Of a DNA stretch of 64,000 nucleotides, positions 8,620-16,418 are shown piece after piece. The translations under genes and the position numbers were made by a program. The DNA lies in contig NZ_JAOCCU010000004.1 in assembly GCF_029840635.1 (NCBI RefSeq), forward strand, positions 124,001 through 188,000, in the 5' to 3' direction. The number at the start of each line of letters is the position of its first letter. Position 1 is the stretch's first letter. The notes below the pieces were generated by a model. It had not been told where the DNA came from. It did no database searches and worked only from the letters and a program-made list of their open reading frames with translations. This DNA comes from Mitsuaria sp. GD03876 (GTDB lineage: Bacteria; Pseudomonadota; Gammaproteobacteria; Burkholderiales; Burkholderiaceae_C).

Positions 8620-10329
8620 ATGACCCTGACCCGTCGCACCTGGCTGCTGATGCCCGTCCTGGCCGCGCTGGCCGCCTGCAGCACCCCCTCGACGCCTCCC
8701 TCGACCCCCTCGTCGACCGCCGCCACGCCCTCCGCCGGGGCAACACCTGGCCCCTTCGCGGCGAAGCAGCCGCCCCGGCTGGTGGTCTTCATGGTGGTCG
8801 ACGGGCTGCCGATCCGCCAGGTCCTCGGCTACCGCGACCAGTTGCAGCCCGACGGCTTCCTGCGCTTCCTGGACCGTGGCGCCTGGTTCGCCAACGCGTA
8901 TTACGGCCACGGCTACACGGTGACGGCGGCCGGCCACTCGATCATGCTCAGCGGCGCCTACCCGCAGCGCAGCGGCATCATCGGCAACGAGTGGCGCGAC
9001 CCGGCGACCGGCACCCCGCAATACAACACCGCGGATCCGCGCTACCACTACCTCGGCAACAAGACCGAGCCGCTGGCCGGCACCAGCCCCGAGAACTACA
9101 AGGCCGAGACCGTCGGCGACGTGCTGCGCACGCTGCAGCCGGCGTCCAAGGTGATCGGCATTTCCGGCAAGGACCGCGGCGCGATCCTGCCGGCCGGCCA
9201 CAAGGGCACGGCCTACATGTACATGGGCGGCACCGGCCAATTCGCGTCGTCCACCTATTACATGGACCAGCATCCGGCCTGGGTCGACGCGTTCAACGCG
9301 GCCAAGCCGGCCGACCGCTTCTTCGGCAAGACCTGGGCGCCGATGCTGCCCGAGGCGGCCTACGCGCGCAGCGTGCCGGACGGCCAGCCCTGGCAGGCCA
9401 ACAGCGGCAACGGCAACCGGCTGCCGGCGGTGCTCGGCGCCGGCATGGACGGTCCGGGGCCCCGCTTCTACGGGAACATCCTGCCCTCCCCGTTCGGCGA
9501 CGAGCTGACGCTGGCCTTCGCCCGCGCGGCGGTCGAGGGCGAGCAACTGGGCGCCGGCCAGCGGACCGACATCCTGTCGGTGAGCCTGTCCAGCCATGAC
9601 TACATCAATCACGCGTTCGGGCCGGAATCGCGGCTGTCGCATGACCACTTCCTGCACCTGGACGCCTACCTGCAGGCGTGGTTCCAGTTCCTCGACGCCA
9701 AGGTCGGCCGCGACCGCTACATCGCGGTGCTGACCGCCGACCACGGTTTCACCGACACCCCTGAATGGGCGAAGTCGCAAGGCCGCGACGCGGGCCGGAT
9801 CAATCCGGCGCAGGCGGTCGGCTTCGTCAACGCGGGCCTGGCCAGGCAGTTCGGCGAGGAGCGTTGGGTGACCGGCATGTCCGGCACCGGCTTCATCTTC
9901 AACGAGGCCGCGATCCGGGCGAAGGGGCTCGACGCCGACACCGTCTACGCCGCCGCGCAGGCGCTGGTGGTGCAGGTCGACGGCGTGCAGGCGGCTTTCA
10001 CCCGCGCGCAACTGGCCGGCACCGACACCGCGACGCCCTTCCTCGAGCAGATGCGCAAGTCCTGGTATCCGGGCATCGCCGCGCCGCTGCAGGTGGTGCC
10101 GAAGTCGGGCTGGATGTTCGGATCCCGCATGACCGGCACGACGCACGGCAGTCCGTACGAGGTCGACACCCATGTCCCGCTGCTGACCTGGGGCCCGGGC
10201 TGGGTCGGCCAGGGCCGGATCGAGCAGCGGGTGGAGATCGTCGACCTCGCGCCGACGCTGAGCGCGATCCTGCACATCCCCGTGCCGAAACAGGCCCAGG
10301 GCCGCGTGCTGCCGCTGCCCGCGAAGTAA
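8620..10329 (+). CDS. Alkaline phosphatase superfamily lipoprotein
   Basis: This encodes 569 residues. Start at MTLTRRTWLL is chosen because it opens a lipoprotein signal peptide with lipobox LAAC, followed by a Ser/Thr/Pro-rich linker (about 22-45). The mature part is a PafA-like/type I phosphodiesterase domain: metal ligand Asp in FMVVDGLP, probable Thr nucleophile in YTVTAAGHSIM, SSHDYINHAFGPES, LTADHGF and THGSP as further metal-binding motifs. These make a two-zinc phosphomonoesterase or phosphodiesterase likely, anchored in a membrane and facing the periplasm. Substrate is not evident. It stands alone between a terminator and an ABC exporter gene. Confidence 0.85.
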   Translation: MTLTRRTWLLMPVLAALAACSTPSTPPSTPSSTAATPSAGATPGPFAAKQPPRLVVFMVVDGLPIRQVLGYRDQLQPDGFLRFLDRGAWFANAYYGHGYTVTAAGHSIMLSGAYPQRSGIIGNEWRDPATGTPQYNTADPRYHYLGNKTEPLAGTSPENYKAETVGDVLRTLQPASKVIGISGKDRGAILPAGHKGTAYMYMGGTGQFASSTYYMDQHPAWVDAFNAAKPADRFFGKTWAPMLPEAAYARSVPDGQPWQANSGNGNRLPAVLGAGMDGPGPRFYGNILPSPFGDELTLAFARAAVEGEQLGAGQRTDILSVSLSSHDYINHAFGPESRLSHDHFLHLDAYLQAWFQFLDAKVGRDRYIAVLTADHGFTDTPEWAKSQGRDAGRINPAQAVGFVNAGLARQFGEERWVTGMSGTGFIFNEAAIRAKGLDADTVYAAAQALVVQVDGVQAAFTRAQLAGTDTATPFLEQMRKSWYPGIAAPLQVVPKSGWMFGSRMTGTTHGSPYEVDTHVPLLTWGPGWVGQGRIEQRVEIVDLAPTLSAILHIPVPKQAQGRVLPLPAK

Positions 10330-10450
10330 GCCAGCCGTACGGCGATTCCCCCCATCCAGCGCAAGCGCCCGCCACCGAAGCGGGGGGAAGGTGCGAACGA
10401 CAAACGCCTCCTGTAGGCTGGTCGGTCTCGCAGAAGACAGGGAGTCCGCC

Positions 10451-12379
10451 GTGTTTGGCTGGTTCGAAAAACTCGTCGATCCGTTTCCGCAAAGCCCCGC
10501 GCCTCAGCCGCCGAAGGGCTTTTTCTCGTTCGTCTGGGCCGGCTCGCAAGGCATGCGCGGACTGGTGCTGGTGCTGGTGTTCCTCACCGCCGCGATCGGC
10601 GCGTTCGAGGCGCTGCTGTTCTCGATGCTGGGCTCGGTCGTGGACTGGCTCAGCCAGGTGCCGCCGGCGCAGTGGTGGTCCACGCAGCAGGACAAGCTGC
10701 TGCTGCTGGGCGGCATCCTGCTGGCCAGCCCGCTGCTGATCGCGCTGCAGGCGATGAGCAAGTACCAGGGCCTGTCCAGCAACTTCCCGATGCGGCTGCG
10801 CTGGAACTTCCACCGGCACCTGCTCGCGCAGAGCATGAGCTTCTACCAGGACGAGTTCGCCGGCCGCGTCTCGGCCAAGCTGATGCAGACGGCGCTGGCG
10901 GTGCGCGAATGCTGGCTGATCGTCACCGACATCCTGGTCTTCATCACGATCTACTTCGTGACGATGCTGGGCGTCGTCGGCAGCTTCGACGCGACGCTGC
11001 TGCTCCCGTTCCTGGGCTGGCTGGCCTGCTACGTCGTCGCGCTGACCTACTTCGTGCCGCGCCTGGGCAAGGCCGCCGCCGCGCAGGCCGACGCCCGCAG
11101 CCTGATGACCGGCCGCGTCACCGACGCGTACACCAACATCAGCACCGTCAAGCTGTTCTCGCACTCGAACCGGGAAGCGGGTTTCGCCCGCGGCGCGATG
11201 CAGGACTTCCTGGGCACCGCCTACCGCCAGATGCGGCTGATCAGCGCGTTCGAGATCGTCAACCACGCGCTGTCGATGGGCCTGATCGCCTCGACCGCCG
11301 GCATGACGCTGTGGCTGTGGACGCAGGGCCAGGTCGGCATCGGCGCGGTCGCCGCGGCCACCGCCATGGCGCTGCGCCTGAACGGCATCTCGCACTGGAT
11401 CATGTGGGAGATGGCCAGCCTGTTCGAGAACATCGGCACCGTGCAGGACGGCATCACCACGCTGTCGCGCCCGATCGCGATCCAGGACGCCACCGGCGCC
11501 CGCGCGCTGGACGTCACCCGCGGCGAGGTCCGCTTCGAGCACGTCGACTTCAGCTACGGCGGCCGCAAGACGGTGCTGCACGACCTGTCGCTGACGATCC
11601 GCCCGGGCGAGAAGATCGGCGTGGTGGGCCGCTCCGGCGCCGGCAAGTCGACGCTGGTCAACCTGCTGCTGCGCTTCTACGACATCGACAAGGGCCGCGT
11701 GCTGATCGACGGCCAGGACATCGCCACGGTGACGCAGGACAGCCTCAGACGGCAGGTCGGCATGGTCACGCAGGACACCTCGCTGCTGCACCGCTCGGTG
11801 CGCGACAACCTGATGTACGGCCGCCCCGACGCCACCGAGGACGAGATGCGCGCCGCCGCCCACCGCGCCGAGGCGCAGGACTTCATCGACGGCCTGAGCG
11901 ATCCCAAGGGCCGCCAGGGCTACGACGCCCACGTCGGCGAACGCGGCGTGAAGCTGTCCGGCGGCCAGCGCCAGCGGATCGCGATCGCCCGCGTGATGCT
12001 CAAGGACGCGCCGATCCTGCTGCTGGACGAGGCGACCAGCGCGCTGGACTCCGAGGTCGAGGCCGCGATCCAGCGCAGCCTGTACCGGCTGATGGAAGGC
12101 AAGACGGTGGTGGCGATCGCGCACCGGCTGTCGACGATCGCGGCGATGGACCGGCTGATCGTGATGGACCAGGGACGCATCGTCGAGCAGGGCGACCATG
12201 CCTCGCTGCTGGCCCAGGGCGGCCTGTACGCGAAGCTGTGGACGCACCAGAGCGGCGGTTTCCTGGTCGAGGAAGGCCTGGACGAGGCCCCGGACGGCGC
12301 GGCCGCGCAACAGCCCGGCGGCCGCGGCGCCCAGCGGGCCAGCGACGACCGTGACGTCGTGCACGACGAGGCGGACTGA
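10451..12379 (+). CDS. ABC exporter, fused permease and ATPase
   Basis: This 642-residue half-transporter has a six-helix membrane domain (about 35-320) and a nucleotide-binding domain (about 355-600). Walker A is GRSGAGKST, the signature LSGGQRQRIAIAR, Walker B ILLLDEATSALDSE and the H-loop AIAHRLST, all intact. The fold is of the MsbA/multidrug class and a homodimer is expected. GTG 10451 is chosen because GGAG lies 6 nt upstream (10441-10444) and FGWFEKLVDPFP is a natural N-terminus. A C-terminal extension rich in Gly/Ala/Asp ends the protein. The substrate cannot be inferred from its neighbours. Confidence 0.88.
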   Translation: MFGWFEKLVDPFPQSPAPQPPKGFFSFVWAGSQGMRGLVLVLVFLTAAIGAFEALLFSMLGSVVDWLSQVPPAQWWSTQQDKLLLLGGILLASPLLIALQAMSKYQGLSSNFPMRLRWNFHRHLLAQSMSFYQDEFAGRVSAKLMQTALAVRECWLIVTDILVFITIYFVTMLGVVGSFDATLLLPFLGWLACYVVALTYFVPRLGKAAAAQADARSLMTGRVTDAYTNISTVKLFSHSNREAGFARGAMQDFLGTAYRQMRLISAFEIVNHALSMGLIASTAGMTLWLWTQGQVGIGAVAAATAMALRLNGISHWIMWEMASLFENIGTVQDGITTLSRPIAIQDATGARALDVTRGEVRFEHVDFSYGGRKTVLHDLSLTIRPGEKIGVVGRSGAGKSTLVNLLLRFYDIDKGRVLIDGQDIATVTQDSLRRQVGMVTQDTSLLHRSVRDNLMYGRPDATEDEMRAAAHRAEAQDFIDGLSDPKGRQGYDAHVGERGVKLSGGQRQRIAIARVMLKDAPILLLDEATSALDSEVEAAIQRSLYRLMEGKTVVAIAHRLSTIAAMDRLIVMDQGRIVEQGDHASLLAQGGLYAKLWTHQSGGFLVEEGLDEAPDGAAAQQPGGRGAQRASDDRDVVHDEAD

Positions 12380-12686
12380 GCGCGCCGCTCCCCCCGGGAC
12401 CGGTGTCGCCGGAACAGGGGCGCCGGGGATGGCGCGTTCGGCTCAGCGGCGCTTCCGCGCGCCGCGTCACCTTCGCGAGCAGCATTGCCTGGCAACGATT
12501 TCCACGTAAGCCGGCGCTGACTTTCAGGAGCTGTGACGGACGCCGCACGCCACCCGTTCAAGGGGTTCGGCGGGGTTTCCGGTCGAGGGCTTGTATGAAA
12601 CACTGCGCTGGCAGATCGGACGGGAGCGCCGATCGGCTTGACCGTCCGCCCGAACCAGGGCCACGCGCATCACGAAAGCTGAGCAT
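12380..12686. other. 307-base gap upstream of the HPr-rel-A cassette
   Basis: No coding frame, repeat or terminator is recognisable. The 3' half probably holds the promoter of the downstream cassette, but I found no pair of hexamers at proper spacing and only a weak ribosome site before the ATG at 12687. Confidence 0.3.
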
Positions 12687-13361
12687 ATGGACAACAGCAG
12701 CGACACCACCCCGCAGTCTTCGGCCACCCCGACCCCCGTCGCGGGCTCCGTCGTCTCGCAGCGCCGCCGCCGTTTCATCCAGGCGGGCGTGGTGCCGGTC
12801 GGGCTGACGCTGGCCAGCCGTCCGGCGATGGCCTGGCACTGCAACACGACCTCGGCCTGGGGCTCGGCGATCCTGCGCAATGGCGGCGCCAGCGTGCAGG
12901 CCCGCGCCGACGCGGCGGTGATCAACAACACCGAGTGCTGGTACATCTCCAACTGGTCGGCCAACACCGGCCGGTCGCAGGTGCGCGGCGGCACCTCGCC
13001 CTGGACCTACGTGATCGCGCAGTGGTACTCCGGCAAGTCGCTGACCTACGCGCGCAACAACCTGACGGTGGCCAAGGTGTTCCCGGGCGGCCTGAAGAAC
13101 GTCAGCAGCACCGCCAACGTCTACAACCTGCTGAAGAACGACGCGGGCGGCTACGGCACGATGATGCTGGTGGCGCGCCTGAACACCCTGTTCGCCGGCA
13201 ACAGCGTCGCGCAGTGCGTGCTGTCGTCGACCGGCCAGGACATGCTGGTGCAGATGGCCACGCAAGGCCCGGGCACCTTCAAGCCGGCGAACTCGACCGG
13301 CTCGGCCTGGAGCCAGGCCGACTTCAAGAACTACCTCTACAGCAACTGGCTCGTGGCCTGA
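12687..13361 (+). CDS. Tat-exported small protein of the HPr-rel-A cassette
   Basis: This encodes 224 residues. After ~25 Ser/Thr/Pro-rich residues comes a twin-arginine signal (RRRRFIQAG, hydrophobic segment, cleavage-like SRPAMA near residue 48). The mature part is rich in Asn, Ser, Trp and Tyr, has three cysteines (in AWHCNTT, NTECWY and AQCVLS) and ends in NYLYSNWLVA. I recognise no enzyme motif. Its stop overlaps the start of a PqqD-like gene by one base, and a kinase and nucleotidyltransferase follow. It is therefore the best candidate for the protein modified by that cassette (inference). Tat export would fit a protein that must fold or be modified before leaving the cytoplasm. Confidence 0.75.
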   Translation: MDNSSDTTPQSSATPTPVAGSVVSQRRRRFIQAGVVPVGLTLASRPAMAWHCNTTSAWGSAILRNGGASVQARADAAVINNTECWYISNWSANTGRSQVRGGTSPWTYVIAQWYSGKSLTYARNNLTVAKVFPGGLKNVSSTANVYNLLKNDAGGYGTMMLVARLNTLFAGNSVAQCVLSSTGQDMLVQMATQGPGTFKPANSTGSAWSQADFKNYLYSNWLVA

Positions 13362-13678
13362 TGCCCGCGCCGGCGTGGCGTTGCGCGCAGCCGCTCGCTG
13401 ACGTGCTGCTCGCCTGGGAGGGCGAACAGCACGCGGTCTATTTCGACCCCGCCAGCGGGGACACCCACCTGATCGCCGCGCTCGGCGCGCAGCTGGCCGA
13501 ATGGCTGGCCGCCGAGCCGCTCGACCGCGACCAGTTGCTGCGACGCCTGGCGCGGGACGTCGACTGGGACGAGCCGCCCGCGCCCGACGCGCTGGCCGAG
13601 CTGCTGGACCTGCACCTGACCCGCCTGGCCGAGATCCACCTGCTGAGCGAGGCCCCGGCGGAGGAGTCCGGCGCTTGA
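13361..13678 (+). CDS. PqqD-like protein of the HPr-rel-A system
   Basis: This 105-residue protein has the PqqD/RRE-like layout: an N-terminal beta part (VYFDPASGDTHLIAALGAQLAEWL) and C-terminal helices (LAELLDLHLTRLAEIHLLSE). The family is annotated in genomes as 'HPr-rel-A system PqqD family peptide chaperone'. PqqD and related RRE domains bind precursor peptides and present them to modifying enzymes. ATG 13361 overlaps the previous stop (TGATG), and the gene's own end overlaps the following kinase start by four bases (TTGA), so the three are translationally coupled. Confidence 0.8.
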   Translation: MPAPAWRCAQPLADVLLAWEGEQHAVYFDPASGDTHLIAALGAQLAEWLAAEPLDRDQLLRRLARDVDWDEPPAPDALAELLDLHLTRLAEIHLLSEAPAEESGA

Positions 13679-14589
13679 AGCTCCAGGAGGTCGGTACCGA
13701 GGGGCTGCGGGCCCGGATGCGCGACGGCGGCGTGACGCTGCGGCTGTCGCCGTTCACCGTGCGCGTGCGCTCGGACATTCCCCACCTGGCCGCCGACGTC
13801 GCGGCGATGTACCGCGACTTCGAGCTCGCCACCGACGAGGCCTTCGTCGACTTCCACGTCGCCGTGCTGCGCAGCCCGCACTGGCTGAGCCGGCTGCAGG
13901 GGCGCGCGGAATTCTGGTTCGACGGCCAGCGCTCGTTCACGCCGCTGCCCGCGGCGCAGGCGCTGGCGATGCTCGAGTGGGGCATCAACTGGTGCATCGC
14001 CGCGCACGCGCATCAATTCCTGCTGATCCACGCCGCGGTGCTGGAGCGCGACGGCCGCGCGCTGCTGATGCCGGCGCCGCCGGGGTCGGGCAAGAGCACG
14101 CTGTGCGCCGCGCTGGCGCATCGCGGCTGGCGGCTGCTGTCGGACGAGCTCGGTCTGCTGGACCTGCGCACCGGCCTGGTCCACGGCATGGCGCGGCCGA
14201 TCAACCTGAAGAACGCGTCGATCCCGCTGATCCGGTCCTTCGCACCGGAGGCCGTCTTCAGCGCGTCGATGCCCAATACCTCGAAGGGCACGGTGGCGCT
14301 GGTGCGCGCGCCGCAGGACGCGATCGACGCGCGCCTGGCACCAGCCCGGCCAGCCTGGGTCGTGCTGCCGGCCTGGCGCGCCGACGCGCCGGCCCAACTG
14401 CTGCCGATCGAGCGCGCCCGCGCCTTCATGGACCTGGCCGAGCAATCGTTCAACTACGACGTCCACGGCCAGGCCGGCTTCCAGGCGCTGGGCCGGCTCG
14501 TGGGCGCCTGCGACTGCTTCCGCTTCGAGTACAGCCGGCTGGACGAGGCGCTGGCGCATTTCGACCGCCTGTCGGAGACCGCGCCATGA
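13675..14589 (+). CDS. HprK-related kinase A
   Basis: This encodes 304 residues. The Walker A P-loop APPGSGKST lies near residue 140 and is followed by GWRLLSDELGLLDL, where HPr kinase has its catalytic acidic pair; then comes GMARPINLKNASIPLI. This fits the HprK-like kinases found without the HPr/PTS system. TTG 13675 is chosen as start because a strong GGAGGAG lies 8 nt upstream (13660-13666) and gives the usual family length. Related HprK-like kinases in lasso-peptide clusters phosphorylate a serine of the precursor peptide, so the upstream Tat protein is a candidate substrate (inference). Confidence 0.85.
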   Translation: MKLQEVGTEGLRARMRDGGVTLRLSPFTVRVRSDIPHLAADVAAMYRDFELATDEAFVDFHVAVLRSPHWLSRLQGRAEFWFDGQRSFTPLPAAQALAMLEWGINWCIAAHAHQFLLIHAAVLERDGRALLMPAPPGSGKSTLCAALAHRGWRLLSDELGLLDLRTGLVHGMARPINLKNASIPLIRSFAPEAVFSASMPNTSKGTVALVRAPQDAIDARLAPARPAWVVLPAWRADAPAQLLPIERARAFMDLAEQSFNYDVHGQAGFQALGRLVGACDCFRFEYSRLDEALAHFDRLSETAP

Positions 14590-15719
14590 GCGCCGACCGC
14601 CGCCGGCCGCTGCTGGTGCGGGTGCTGCTGCAGCCCGCCGTCGCCGTCGGGCTGAGCCTGACGGAATGGGACCTGCTGCTGCGCCAGGCGCGGCGCTCGA
14701 ACCTGGCCGGCAAGCTGGCCGAGCAGATGGCCCAGGGCGGCTGGCTCGACACGCTGCCCGAGCCGGTGCGGCCGCACCTGCGCTCGGCGCTGCTGCTGTC
14801 GCGCCGCCAGGTGCAGATGCTGCGGCGCGAGGTCGACCTGCTGCGCCAGACACTGGCCGAGCTGCCGGGCCCGCTGATCCTGCTCAAGGGCGCGGCCTAC
14901 GCGCTGGGCGGCCACGCGCCGGCGCCGGGCCGGATGTTCAGCGACATCGACCTGCTGATCCCGCCCGAGCAGCTGCCGCGCTGCGAGACGACGCTGCTGG
15001 TGCACGGCTGGGATTTCGACGACGGCCTGGACGCCTACGACCAGCGCTACTACCGCGAGTGGATGCACGAGCTGCCGCCGCTGCACCACAAGCGCCGCGG
15101 CACTTCGCTGGACGTGCACCACACGCTGCTGCCGCCGACGGCGCGCACGCCGCTGGACGCGCGCGCGCTGTTCGACGCCCCGCGACCGTTGCCCGACCTG
15201 CCCGGCGTGTTCGTGCTGCCGCCGGAGGACATGCTGCTGCACAGCGCCGCGCACCTGTTCCACGAGGGCGAGTTGCCCAATGGCCTGCGCGACCTGTTCG
15301 ACCTGGACGCGCTGCTGCGCGAGTTCGGCGCGCTCGACGGCTTCTGGCCGCGGCTGACCGCGCGCGCGCGGCGCATCGGCCTGGCCCGGCCGTTGTGGCT
15401 GGCGCTGCGCTACACGCGGATGCTGCTGGACACGCCGTATCCGGACGAACTGCCGGCGGCGCTCGGTCCGCCGCCCGGGCCGGTGGCGCTGCGGCTGCTG
15501 GACGCCTGCTACCGGCGCGCGCTGCGCCCGGCGCACGACAGCTGCCGGCTGCCGGGACACGACCTGGCCGAGGGCGCGCTCTACGTGCGCTCGCACTGGC
15601 TGCGGATGCCCTGGGGCCTGCTCGCGCGGCACCTGGCGCGCAAGGCCTGGGGCCGGATGACGGCGATGCCGGAAGCTCCCAAGGTCGACGTGCCGGGCGC
15701 GGCCCGCGGCGACGGCTGA
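14586..15719 (+). CDS. Nucleotidyltransferase of the HPr-rel-A cassette
   Basis: This encodes 377 residues of the 'uncharacterised nucleotidyltransferase' type. A helical N-terminus (with two amphipathic stretches around 60-95) leads to LLKGAAYALGG and the catalytic-type FSDIDLLIPP (DxD, near residue 120). A third acidic residue is probably in TSLDVHHTLL. The C-terminal half is helical. ATG 14586 overlaps the kinase stop (ATGA). The same kinase/NTase pairing occurs in some lasso-peptide clusters. Whether it transfers nucleotides to the exported protein or acts on a small molecule is unknown. Confidence 0.8.
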   Translation: MSADRRRPLLVRVLLQPAVAVGLSLTEWDLLLRQARRSNLAGKLAEQMAQGGWLDTLPEPVRPHLRSALLLSRRQVQMLRREVDLLRQTLAELPGPLILLKGAAYALGGHAPAPGRMFSDIDLLIPPEQLPRCETTLLVHGWDFDDGLDAYDQRYYREWMHELPPLHHKRRGTSLDVHHTLLPPTARTPLDARALFDAPRPLPDLPGVFVLPPEDMLLHSAAHLFHEGELPNGLRDLFDLDALLREFGALDGFWPRLTARARRIGLARPLWLALRYTRMLLDTPYPDELPAALGPPPGPVALRLLDACYRRALRPAHDSCRLPGHDLAEGALYVRSHWLRMPWGLLARHLARKAWGRMTAMPEAPKVDVPGAARGDG

Positions 15720-15768
15720 GCGGACCACCCCGGGCGCGGCCTTTGCCGCGTCGCCAGGGGCCTTCGCT

Positions 15769-15774
15769 TATGCT
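15769..15774 (+). promoter_or_regulatory. Putative -10 box for leaderless pssA mRNA
   Basis: TATGCT lies exactly 8 nt before the ATG at 15783, with no Shine-Dalgarno in between. Confidence 0.45.
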
Positions 15775-15782
15775 CGCTTCCC

Positions 15783-16400
15783 ATGAATCGACCCAAGCCT
15801 TTCTCCATGATCCGCGAGTTCCATCTGGCGGACTGGTTCACCCTGGGCAACGCCTTCTGCGGGGTGGGCGCGCTGTTCTCGGTGATGACCTACCTGCAGA
15901 CCGGCCTGACGCTTCACCTGTACTACGCCTGCGCGCTGATCCCGGCCGCGCTGGTCTTCGACGTGCTGGACGGCCGCATCGCGCGCTGGCGCCAGAAGAG
16001 CTCGGCGATGGGCCGCGAGCTGGACTCGCTGGCGGACGTGATCTCGTTCGGCGTCGCGCCGGCGGTGATCGCCTACGGCTGCGGCATGCAGGGCCTGTGG
16101 GACCGCATCGTGCTCGGCTTCTTCGTCGCCTGCGGCGTGTCGCGCCTGGCCCGCTACAACATCACCGCCGAGACCCTGTCCGGCGGCGGCGACAAGGTCG
16201 CCTACTTCGAGGGCACGCCGATCCCGACCTCGCTGCTGCTGGTGATCGTGCTGTGGATCGCCGCCTGGCAAGGCGCGACCGGCGAGGCCCTGTGGTTCGG
16301 CTCCGTCAAGCTCGGCGGCTTCACGCTGCATCCGCTGGTGCTGCTGTTCGCGATCTCGGGGTCGCTGATGATCAGCCGGATCCGCATTCCCAAGCTCTGA
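15783..16400 (+). CDS. pssA: CDP-alcohol phosphatidyltransferase (phosphatidylserine synthase)
   Basis: This 205-residue membrane protein carries the CDP-alcohol phosphotransferase motif DG(x)2AR(x)8G(x)3D(x)3D, read as DGRIAR, then MGRELDSLAD, near residues 60-83. It has about six hydrophobic segments. The opening FHLADWFTLGNAFCG and the later FGVAPAVIAYG fit CDP-diacylglycerol-serine O-phosphatidyltransferase, which makes phosphatidylserine at the inner membrane. Other CDP-alcohol substrates cannot be excluded. A -10-like box sits 8 nt upstream of the ATG. It converges with the S41 protease gene, leaving only 18 bases between them. Confidence 0.85.
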   Translation: MNRPKPFSMIREFHLADWFTLGNAFCGVGALFSVMTYLQTGLTLHLYYACALIPAALVFDVLDGRIARWRQKSSAMGRELDSLADVISFGVAPAVIAYGCGMQGLWDRIVLGFFVACGVSRLARYNITAETLSGGGDKVAYFEGTPIPTSLLLVIVLWIAAWQGATGEALWFGSVKLGGFTLHPLVLLFAISGSLMISRIRIPKL

Positions 16401-16418
16401 GATCCGGCCGCTCCGGCC

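Noticed and set aside
10346-10389. TTCCCCCC and GGGGGGAA inverted repeat after the phosphatase gene
   Set aside because: The spacer is 28 nt, there is no T tract and the arms are homopolymeric; too weak to call a terminator.
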